A stretch of 7,058 bases of DNA from TWA4 sp051879195 (GTDB taxonomy: Bacteria > Bacillota > Clostridia > Lachnospirales > Lachnospiraceae). The notes below the pieces were generated by a model. The model had not been told where the DNA came from. It saw only the letters and a list, made by a program, of their open reading frames with translations, and ran no database searches. The DNA lies in the NCBI GenBank assembly GCA_051879195.1, contig JBJELO010000256.1:1-7058 (forward strand). The letters are read 5' to 3'. Numbering within the stretch: the stretch's first letter is position 1; each line of letters begins with the position of its first letter. The position numbers and the translations under genes are program-made. Positions 1 through 5,349 of the stretch are shown one piece after another.

Positions 1-14
1 CGAAAGCTGTTTCA

Positions 15-55
15 AAATCCTCTGGAAGAATGGCAGAACTTCCGGAGGATTTTTT
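15..55 (+). terminator. Rho-independent terminator of an upstream transcription unit
   Basis: A 14-bp stem pairs 15-28 with 39-52, with a single G-U wobble and a 10-nt loop, and a run of T follows at 50-55. This is a textbook intrinsic terminator. It ends a gene or leader lying left of the window. It could instead be the terminator arm of an attenuator for the operon starting at 116, but the sequence that would hold an antiterminator is outside the window. Confidence 0.85.
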
Positions 56-57
56 GC

Positions 58-86
58 TTGCATTATTACCGGTTCGGATATAAGAT
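58..86 (+). promoter_or_regulatory. Candidate sigma-A-type promoter for the 66-aa gene / hom / mscS operon
   Basis: TTGCAT (58-63) and TAAGAT (81-86) are separated by 17 nt, just after the upstream terminator and about 30 nt before the first start codon. An alternative -10 is TATAAG at 79-84. The match is moderate. The position between a terminator and an operon is the main support. Confidence 0.4.
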
Positions 87-115
87 AGTGGTAAATACGG
101 AAGGAGAATACTGAA

Positions 116-316
116 ATGGGTTATTTTGAAGATGCTTTGCGGAATTTTGTGCAGGATTTTCAGTATGGTGGCGCAATCCGCCACATGGTTGACCGCGGAT
201 ACACCGTGGATCGAATCATCCGGTCCGGAGAAGTAAGTCTGCCGCGCGAGAAGATCGAAGCAATCGTAGAGCAGTATTTACGCGAAAAAAACAGCAAGGA
301 GTCTACTGATGAGTGA
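116..316 (+). CDS. Small conserved-looking protein of unknown function (66 aa), first gene of the hom operon
   Basis: I do not recognise this protein. It is a soluble 66-residue polypeptide with no signal peptide, membrane segment or cysteine. It begins MGYFEDALRNFVQDF, passes through a Gly-rich turn and GGAIRHMVDRGYTVDRI (residues 19-35), and ends in a charged helix (about 44-60, PREKIEAIVEQYLREK). A strong ribosome site, GGAAGGAG (99-106), lies 9 nt before the ATG, so the start is well supported. Its last 8 bases overlap the start of hom (ATGAGTGA), which implies translational coupling. The tight coupling suggests a role linked to homoserine dehydrogenase, for example a small partner or regulator, but nothing in the sequence demonstrates that. 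It is real by ribosome site, frame and coupling; its function is unassigned. Confidence 0.8.
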   Translation: MGYFEDALRNFVQDFQYGGAIRHMVDRGYTVDRIIRSGEVSLPREKIEAIVEQYLREKNSKESTDE

Positions 317-1616
317 AGAAAAGACAGTAAAAGAAATTAAAGAAATCAACATTGCGCTGCTGGGCCTCGGCACAGTGGGGATGGGTGTATATAAGCTTGT
401 TCAGCGCAGGAAGAATGAACTTCCCAGGAAGATCGGATGCCGTGTAAAGGTGAAGAAAATTCTGGTTCGAAACGCATACAAGATCAGAGACGGTGTGGAT
501 AATGACCTGATTACAGACAGCTGGGACGAGATTCTTTCGGATGACAGCATCGATATCGTTGTAGAGGTGATGGGCGGTCTGGAACCGGCCGGAACGTATA
601 TCAGGCAGGCACTGGAAGCCGGTAAAAATGTGGTTACGGCCAATAAGGATCTGATTGCGGACCAGGGACACGAGCTTCTGGTTATGGCAGAAGAAAAGCA
701 CTGCGATCTGCTCTATGAAGCGTCCGTAGGAGGCGGTATTCCGGTTCTGCGTCCGCTGAAGCAGTGTCTGACAGGCAACAATATCGATATGGTACTGGGA
801 ATTGTCAATGGTACAACCAATTATATTCTGACCCGCATGACTGAAGACGGTATGGAATTTGACGAGGCTCTGGCCAAAGCCACTGATCTGGGCTATGCGG
901 AAGCGGATCCCACATCGGATATTGAAGGATATGACGCAGGCCGCAAGCTGGCGATCATGGCTTCTATTGCATTTAATTCAGTGATAACGTTTGATGATGT
1001 ACATACAGAAGGTATTACGCAGATCACATCCACCGATATCCGTTACGCGGATGCCATGGACTGTGTCATCAAGCTGCTGGCAGTGGGCAAACAGGAGGAA
1101 GGGCAGGTTTCTGCCAATGTATATCCCATGCTGGTGCCGAAAAATCATCCTCTTGCCAGTGTCAATGATTCATTCAATGCCGTATTTGTACACGGGGATG
1201 CGGTGGATGATGCCATGTTTTACGGAAGAGGCGCAGGGGAACTTCCCACAGCCAGTGCCGTTATGGGTGACGTGATCGATATTTCCAGAAATCTGCTGCA
1301 GAACTGTACCGGCAGAGTGGGAAGCACCTGCTACCGGAATCTGCCCATCAAGCCCCTGGGTGAGGTGAAAAACTGCTACTTCTTCCGTCTGCAGGTGGAA
1401 GATAAGCCGGGAACCCTGGCTTCCATCTCCAGTGTGTTCTCCAAGCACAATGTGAGCATTAAGCAGGTGATTCAGAAACCGGCCAAAAAGCATGGCAGCG
1501 AACTGGTAGTGGTAACTGACTTTGTAAAAGAAAAAGATTTTGCAAAGACTCTGGATGCGCTCAGAACCATGGAGATGGTTTATGAAATTTCCAGCGTAAT
1601 CCGTGTATACGCATAA
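309..1616 (+). CDS. hom: Homoserine dehydrogenase with C-terminal ACT domain
   Basis: A cytoplasmic enzyme that reduces aspartate 4-semialdehyde to homoserine with NAD(P)H, at the branch to threonine and methionine. The 435 residues match the long ACT-containing class. The Rossmann motif GLGTVG is at 19-24, the ANKDL loop at 111-115 (K113), YEASVGGGIP at 136-145, NGTTNY at 167-172, and GYAEADPTSDIEGYDAGRKL at 195-214. E198, D209 and K213 have the same spacing as the catalytic/substrate residues E208, D219 and K223 of the yeast enzyme. An ACT domain starts near 357 (YFFRLQVEDKPGTLASIS) and runs to the end; in this class it usually senses threonine. AAGGAG at 296-301 lies 7 nt before the ATG, inside the preceding gene, with which it overlaps by 8 nt. 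The reading frame is intact and no key residue is missing. Confidence 0.97.
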   Translation: MSEEKTVKEIKEINIALLGLGTVGMGVYKLVQRRKNELPRKIGCRVKVKKILVRNAYKIRDGVDNDLITDSWDEILSDDSIDIVVEVMGGLEPAGTYIRQALEAGKNVVTANKDLIADQGHELLVMAEEKHCDLLYEASVGGGIPVLRPLKQCLTGNNIDMVLGIVNGTTNYILTRMTEDGMEFDEALAKATDLGYAEADPTSDIEGYDAGRKLAIMASIAFNSVITFDDVHTEGITQITSTDIRYADAMDCVIKLLAVGKQEEGQVSANVYPMLVPKNHPLASVNDSFNAVFVHGDAVDDAMFYGRGAGELPTASAVMGDVIDISRNLLQNCTGRVGSTCYRNLPIKPLGEVKNCYFFRLQVEDKPGTLASISSVFSKHNVSIKQVIQKPAKKHGSELVVVTDFVKEKDFAKTLDALRTMEMVYEISSVIRVYA

Positions 1617-1632
1617 AGGGAGGTACTTGTCA

Positions 1633-2535
1633 ATGATATTCTATGCAGCAGCGGAAACAGCCGCTGATCTGGCAGAGCAGGTTCCGGCACTGGGCGAAGT
1701 GGCCAGTGCGGCGGAAAATGCAGGTAAAAAGCTGATTTCATTTGATTTCGCTTCTCTGATACCGGGCCTGATCGATTTTGCAGTCAAGCTGGTGGTTGTT
1801 CTTCTGATCTGGTTTATCGGAAAAAAACTGACCAATCTGGTACTGCGGTTCTTCGAAAGGACGGCAGAGTTCAATAAATTTGACATCAGTGTGACAAAAT
1901 TTCTGGCCATACTGATCCGCTGGGCCATGTACTTTGTGATTGCCTGCATGATCCTGAATTATCTGAATATCGGTACGGCTTCTCTGATTGCTGTGCTTGG
2001 TTCTGCAGGTCTGGCAATTGGTATGTCTTTACAGGGAAGTTTGTCCAATTTTGCAGGAAGTGTAATTATTCTGACGATGAAACCGTTTCATGTAGGAGAC
2101 TACATTGTTACTCCGGCAGGCGAAGGAACCGTAAAGCTGATCGGGCTGATCTATACCACGCTGACCACGGTGGACAACCGGGAAATCCATATTCCCAACG
2201 GTTCGCTGTCCAACAGCAACATCACCAATGTGTCCATTAATCCTACCAGACTTGCCAGTGTAAAGGTGGGGATATCATACAATGCCGATATCAAAAAGGC
2301 CAAGGAATTGATTGAGGATATGCTGCGAAACTGCGAATATATCCTGCCGGATTCTGAAATCAAGGTGTTTGTATCCAATCTGGGTGCAAGCAGCGTGGAT
2401 CTGGAGGGCCGGTGCACCGTGGCCACCGAGAATTACTGGCCTGCCACCTGGTATTTTACGGAACGAATCAAAGAAATTTTTGATGTGGAGGGCATTGAAA
2501 TTCCGTTCTCCCAGCTGGATGTTCATATGAAATAA
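1633..2535 (+). CDS. mscS: MscS-family small-conductance mechanosensitive channel
   Basis: A membrane channel of the MscS family, which opens under membrane tension and releases ions and small solutes. With 300 residues it is close to the 286 of E. coli MscS. Three hydrophobic segments are visible, at about 42-62, 88-110 and 113-148. The third carries the family signature GSAGLAIGMSLQGSLSNFAG (123-142), the Gly/Ala-rich pore helix, followed by KPFHVGDYI (150-158). The beta domain includes TTVDNREIHIPNG (178-190) and the NITNVS loop, then an alpha/beta C-terminus. I chose the ATG at 1633 because AAAGGGAGG (1615-1623) lies 9 nt upstream. An in-frame GTG at 1603 lies inside hom and has no such site. 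The gene begins 16 nt after the hom stop, so it shares that operon. It may be general osmoprotection or, as for MscCG of Corynebacterium, amino-acid release; the latter is inference only. Confidence 0.93.
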   Translation: MIFYAAAETAADLAEQVPALGEVASAAENAGKKLISFDFASLIPGLIDFAVKLVVVLLIWFIGKKLTNLVLRFFERTAEFNKFDISVTKFLAILIRWAMYFVIACMILNYLNIGTASLIAVLGSAGLAIGMSLQGSLSNFAGSVIILTMKPFHVGDYIVTPAGEGTVKLIGLIYTTLTTVDNREIHIPNGSLSNSNITNVSINPTRLASVKVGISYNADIKKAKELIEDMLRNCEYILPDSEIKVFVSNLGASSVDLEGRCTVATENYWPATWYFTERIKEIFDVEGIEIPFSQLDVHMK

Positions 2536-2563
2536 GCAGCTGTACCAATATGCATTACCGTTT

Positions 2564-2594
2564 GGAGCCGGGCAATGTTTTTAAATCCGGCTCT
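2564..2594 (+). other. Short GC hairpin between mscS and the ATPase gene
   Basis: GAGCCGG (2565-2571) pairs with CCGGCTC (2587-2593), extended by one G-U pair. The 15-nt loop contains a run of T and A. No T-tract follows the stem on either strand, so it is not a standard terminator. It might be a weak end or a processing site for the hom operon transcript. It sits in the 100-nt gap before the next gene, where no convincing promoter was found. Confidence 0.4.
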
Positions 2595-2635
2595 GAACTG
2601 ATAAAATACTATAAATGCAGGGAAAGGGGATTATT

Positions 2636-3208
2636 ATGAGAAGTTACAGATTGTATGAGAATGTAGATCCTGAAGCGAATATTTCAGGGGAAGATTTTGA
2701 TCTGGTTTCTCAGGTAAACGAGAGCATGCTGCTCGACCGGATTTTTCAGGTAGTCAGAGAAGACATAGTGAAGAAAGGAGTTGGTAACTGCAGGAGCATT
2801 ACATTTATCCATGAGCATGAGCAGGGGCTGTGTGTGAAGAATTACTACGATATGGTAATCATTATGAAAAATCTGCTCAGCAATGCAATTCAGGCAGATG
2901 CAGGTGAAATCAGGGTACTGACCGAGGTCAGTGACGGGCAGCTGGTTATTACTGTTTCTGATAATGGCAGAGGCATCAGTCCGGAACATAAGCCGTATAT
3001 TTTTACACCCCGTTTTTCTACAAAGAACAGAAAACAGAGCGATACTTCCGGTTTGGGGCTTTACAATGTGCGGAAGGCCATCATCAACAGTAAAGGAAAA
3101 TTTGAAATGGACAGCCATCCCGGTCAGGGTACCACCTGTATTATACGTTTTCCGCTGAAAGAAGTTCTTGCGGATCGGAATCAGTCCGTGTCCGCCCTGA
3201 ACAGATAA
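2636..3208 (+). CDS. Stand-alone histidine-kinase-like ATPase (GHKL/HATPase_c) domain protein
   Basis: A 190-residue protein that is almost entirely one Bergerat-fold ATP-binding domain. The N box is NLLSNAIQA (79-87), the G1 box DNGRGI (109-114), an F-box-like segment FTPRFSTK at 123-130, and the G2 box SGLGL at 138-142. Only about 20 residues precede the domain. There is no sensor, membrane segment, HAMP or dimerisation/phosphoacceptor helix with an H-box, so it cannot act as a complete sensor kinase. Candidate roles are a phosphotransfer partner, an anti-sigma-type kinase, or a truncated kinase remnant. The G2 and F boxes look more kinase-like than SpoIIAB-like. AGGGGA at 2625-2630 lies 5 nt before the ATG at 2636, which I prefer to an in-frame ATG at 2615. 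No response regulator lies beside it. It may be read from its own promoter or by read-through from mscS. Confidence 0.85.
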   Translation: MRSYRLYENVDPEANISGEDFDLVSQVNESMLLDRIFQVVREDIVKKGVGNCRSITFIHEHEQGLCVKNYYDMVIIMKNLLSNAIQADAGEIRVLTEVSDGQLVITVSDNGRGISPEHKPYIFTPRFSTKNRKQSDTSGLGLYNVRKAIINSKGKFEMDSHPGQGTTCIIRFPLKEVLADRNQSVSALNR

Positions 3209-3285
3209 AAGTCTTTGCAGCGGAGTGTTTCCAGTAACAGATGTTTTTTTTACTTTCCAAAGATTAACAATATTTACTAATTCTT

Positions 3286-3332
3286 CCGCAAACGGTGAAA
3301 TTAAGATATGCTAACCATCGTTGCGGCTTTTT
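3286..3332 (+). terminator. Rho-independent terminator after the ATPase gene
   Basis: CCGCAA-A-CGGTG (3286-3297) pairs with CATCGTTGCGG (3316-3326) to give 11 bp with one bulged A and one G-U pair. The loop is 18 nt and TTTTT follows at 3328-3332. It lies 77 nt after the ATPase stop codon and just before the HPr-like gene, separating the two units. Confidence 0.7.
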
Positions 3333-3348
3333 AACAGGTCGTTAGAAT
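3321..3348 (+). promoter_or_regulatory. Candidate promoter for the HPr-like gene
   Basis: TTGCGG (3321-3326) and TAGAAT (3343-3348) are 16 nt apart and about 40 nt before the start codon. The -35 box overlaps the 3' arm of the preceding terminator, a common compact arrangement. The match is moderate, and the flanking terminators argue that the gene needs its own promoter. Confidence 0.35.
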
Positions 3349-3389
3349 AAATCAATAAGTTTAATCTGAGGGAAAGAAAGGGTATTGGC

Positions 3390-3653
3390 ATGACAACAAG
3401 AACAGTTTGCGTAGGCGGTAAGGTAACAGACAATTCCATGATCAGTGCACAGTTTGTACAGAAGGCTTGTGAATTCAAAAGCAGCGTTATGATTGAGATT
3501 GATCATAAAAAGTACATCAATGGTAAAAGCCTGATGGGAATGCTTTCTTTGAATGTGCATGAAGGTATGCAGTTACATATCATGTCAGACGGTACTGACG
3601 AGCAGCAGGCCATCGAAACACTGGGAAGCCTGTTTGGTGAGATTTCCGCGTAA
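3390..3653 (+). CDS. HPr-fold protein lacking the phosphoacceptor histidine (Crh-like)
   Basis: An 87-residue protein of HPr size and fold. The best anchors are FVQKACEF (22-29), matching the helix after the HPr active site, GKSLMGMLSL (45-54), matching the regulatory-serine helix, and the C-terminal DGTDEQQAIETL (67-78). In HPr the active loop reads H-A-R-P-A eight residues before the FV pair. Here the aligned residues are N15-S16-M17-I18-S19, so His15, Arg17 and Pro18 are all missing and no His is nearby. S47 aligns with the HPr-kinase target Ser46. It therefore should not carry PTS phosphate from enzyme I to sugar permeases. It may be a regulatory paralogue like Bacillus Crh (His replaced by Gln), but with more of the loop changed. 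GAAAGGG (3376-3382) lies 7 nt upstream of the ATG. Terminators on both sides make it monocistronic. Confidence 0.88.
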   Translation: MTTRTVCVGGKVTDNSMISAQFVQKACEFKSSVMIEIDHKKYINGKSLMGMLSLNVHEGMQLHIMSDGTDEQQAIETLGSLFGEISA

Positions 3654-3684
3654 TTCTGTTTTTTCTTTTTACTTAAGTGAAAAA

Positions 3685-3736
3685 GTTCTTTCGGGGTAAC
3701 TGTTCAGCCCTGGCTGAATTGTTGCCTTTCGGGAAC
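3685..3736 (+). repeat. Palindromic element, copy 1 (core TTCAGCCCTGGCTGAA)
   Basis: The perfect 16-nt palindromic core lies at 3703-3718. The pairing extends outward: GGTAAC (3695-3700) with GTTGCC (3721-3726), then GTTC (3685-3688) with GAAC (3733-3736). Several outer pairs are G-U on the + strand, so the fold is better as + strand RNA than as duplex DNA. It lies in the 3' region of the HPr-like gene, just before its terminator. A second copy with the core in opposite orientation is at 5311-5333. Confidence 0.7.
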
Positions 3737-3764
3737 GATTAAGTTCAGATTAGTTTTTATAGAG

Positions 3765-3791
3765 AAGGTGTCGGTTTTCCGGCGCCTTTTT
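3765..3791 (+). terminator. Rho-independent terminator after the HPr-like gene
   Basis: AAGGTGTCGG (3765-3774) pairs with CCGGCGCCTT (3779-3788) around a TTTT loop, with two G-U pairs. The T-run at 3787-3791 completes it. It overlaps the first bases of an extended in-frame start for the next gene, which is one reason for rejecting that start. Confidence 0.88.
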
Positions 3792-3794
3792 CTA

Positions 3795-3823
3795 TTGCGT
3801 TTTGCCTCGAACAGTGATAAGAT
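3795..3823 (+). promoter_or_regulatory. Candidate promoter for the SEC-C / iron-sulfur gene pair
   Basis: TTGCGT (3795-3800) and TAAGAT (3818-3823) have a 17-nt spacer. The segment lies directly after the terminator and 37 nt before the start codon. Its boxes and spacing are almost the same as those of the candidate promoter at 58-86, which modestly supports both. Confidence 0.42.
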
Positions 3824-3860
3824 AAATACAGTTTTAAATGGAGAGGAAAAGGTATTTTAC

Positions 3861-5303
3861 ATGATTACAACAACATCAGAATTGAAAACACAGCTGGTAC
3901 GGTTCATCGGGGAGAACTGGTTTACCGTAAAAGACAAAGCGGAGAAGGTTGTGGAAGACATGATGGAGATGGCTTCTGAAAAATCGGTGAAGGAGCTGAT
4001 TGCGTATTTTAAAGAACAGTATCCGCTGGAGATACCTGAGAATTACGCGGTGATCTGGCAGAGCGTATTCGGCATGAAGGTGCTTTCTGTGTGGGAGAAT
4101 CCGAAGACGGAACTGCAGAATTATCTGGATGAATTTATCCGTGTATCGGCTCCGGCAGAGGGAAAGGTCATCAGTCAGGCTTGTCATGCCGAGGATCTTC
4201 CCTTTGAGGAGCAGGCTGCGCTGTTTGCCGGAATCGAGCTGGGGGATAATGGCATGATTTCGGATTTTTACAGGCGGGTCTGCCGCTGTTATCCCGAACT
4301 GGAAGAAATCCCCATGATCTATATGGTTTCCTGTCTGGATCAGGGGCGGTACCGGGAAGCCTGCAGGGCTGTGAAAAGGTTTGAGGAGAAATATGCCGAT
4401 GATTTTGAACTTCTGAAGAGACGACTGACCATATACAGCCACGTGGGAACCGGAGAAGAGGTCCACGGAGCAGCTGCGGATATGCTGGAGTATCAGAAAA
4501 AGTACAATACGTACAGCGGCTGGGTTACTTTGAACTTTGCAGCCAGTGTTCAGATGGAGCATGGGGATACGGAAGGTGCTCTGGAGTCTTATCAGCATCT
4601 GGTTAATGACTGGAGCCGGCTGAGCCTGAAGGAAGAGGAAGGGTGTATGTATGTGGCCACTGCTTTTGTCAATATGCTGAATCTTCCTTCCCGGCTTCTG
4701 GAGGAGAATATTTCTCTGATTGCCGTACAGTTCTGTCTGTTTGAACAGGCCATGGAGCGGGCAGGGGTGAATTTTGACGTGGAGCCGTATTCCAATATTG
4801 TTACAACGTATGTGGTGGAGATGTCAAAAAAGCTGGGCAATCCCGCTTTCCGCAAGGCATTTGCTCTGCTGCTGGATACGCTTGAGGAACGGCCGGTCCT
4901 GAAAAGCCGCTGGTATCAGGAGTCATTCGAATCGGGACACAACGCGCTGGAATCCTACCGTCTCAACGAAGACGAACAGATTCCCAGAGACACCCGTTTT
5001 CTGTGCCTGTCCCTGTACAGCGACGGACAGTCAGGTGAATTTATGCCTTACTCGGAAAAATATGATCTGTACAGAGATGTGGCAGACAATGCGGCTTTAA
5101 AAAGTCATTTAAAAGAGCAGTACCCTTATCTTTATCCGAAACTTCAGAAGATGCTTCATGAAGTGGCGAAAAAAGGCAAACCCGCAGATGTCTGGGATGA
5201 ACCGAAGAGGAAGCCGGTTGTAAAAACCGAAAAAAAGGTGGGACGGAATGACCCCTGCCCCTGCGGATCCGGCAAAAAGTATAAAAAGTGCTGCGGAAAG
5301 TAG
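3861..5303 (+). CDS. TPR-like protein with C-terminal SEC-C zinc-binding motif
   Basis: A soluble 480-residue protein. The last 20 residues are a SEC-C motif: C466-x-C468-x8-C477-C478 within NDPCPCGSGKKYKKCC, the zinc-binding tail known from SecA and many otherwise unrelated proteins. A lysine-rich linker (about 437-460) joins it to an all-helical body. Two stretches resemble TPR units: 153-180 (YMVSCLDQGRYREACRAVKRF) and 218-250 (around GDTEGALESYQHL). No signal peptide or membrane segment is present. The body looks like a protein-interaction scaffold; no catalytic motif is visible and the cellular role is unknown. I chose the ATG at 3861, with AAAAGG (3847-3852) 8 nt upstream. The open frame continues back to a GTG at 3768, but that would run through the terminator and promoter. 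The iron-sulfur gene follows 46 nt downstream, probably in the same transcript. Confidence 0.88.
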   Translation: MITTTSELKTQLVRFIGENWFTVKDKAEKVVEDMMEMASEKSVKELIAYFKEQYPLEIPENYAVIWQSVFGMKVLSVWENPKTELQNYLDEFIRVSAPAEGKVISQACHAEDLPFEEQAALFAGIELGDNGMISDFYRRVCRCYPELEEIPMIYMVSCLDQGRYREACRAVKRFEEKYADDFELLKRRLTIYSHVGTGEEVHGAAADMLEYQKKYNTYSGWVTLNFAASVQMEHGDTEGALESYQHLVNDWSRLSLKEEEGCMYVATAFVNMLNLPSRLLEENISLIAVQFCLFEQAMERAGVNFDVEPYSNIVTTYVVEMSKKLGNPAFRKAFALLLDTLEERPVLKSRWYQESFESGHNALESYRLNEDEQIPRDTRFLCLSLYSDGQSGEFMPYSEKYDLYRDVADNAALKSHLKEQYPYLYPKLQKMLHEVAKKGKPADVWDEPKRKPVVKTEKKVGRNDPCPCGSGKKYKKCCGK

Positions 5304-5310
5304 GGAATAA

Positions 5311-5333
5311 GTAACAGTTCAGCCAGGGCTGAA
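5311..5333 (+). repeat. Palindromic element, copy 2 (core TTCAGCCAGGGCTGAA)
   Basis: The 16-nt core at 5318-5333 is the exact reverse complement of the core at 3703-3718, and both copies are preceded by GTAAC[A/T]G. The right arm outside the core is not conserved here. The copy begins 7 nt after the SEC-C gene stop and ends just before the ribosome site (AGAGG, 5339-5343) of the next gene. It could fold as a small hairpin with 6 bp and a 4-nt loop. Confidence 0.65.
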
Positions 5334-5349
5334 AGAAAAGAGGAACAAT

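Noticed and set aside
303..701. A 132-codon minus-strand open frame opposite the start of hom
   Set aside because: It covers the conserved nucleotide-binding region of hom and has no protein-family features of its own.
1603..1632. Upstream GTG start extending the channel protein by 10 residues
   Set aside because: It lies inside hom without a ribosome site, whereas the ATG at 1633 has a strong one at the right distance.
2564..2594. Hairpin after mscS considered as a terminator
   Set aside because: The stem is only 7-8 bp and no T-run follows on either strand, so it is listed only as a hairpin.
3665..3685. AT-rich inverted repeat CTTTTT..AAAAAG after the HPr-like gene considered as a terminator or operator
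   Set aside because: The stem is A-T dominated with a bulge and almost no loop, and a much better terminator lies 80 nt downstream.
3768..3860. Upstream GTG start extending the SEC-C protein by 31 residues
   Set aside because: The extension runs through an intrinsic terminator and a candidate promoter. The ATG at 3861 has a good ribosome site.
3876..4598. A 240-codon minus-strand open frame opposite the SEC-C gene
   Set aside because: It is fully antisense to a supported gene, has no recognisable motif, and its composition is typical of a shadow frame.
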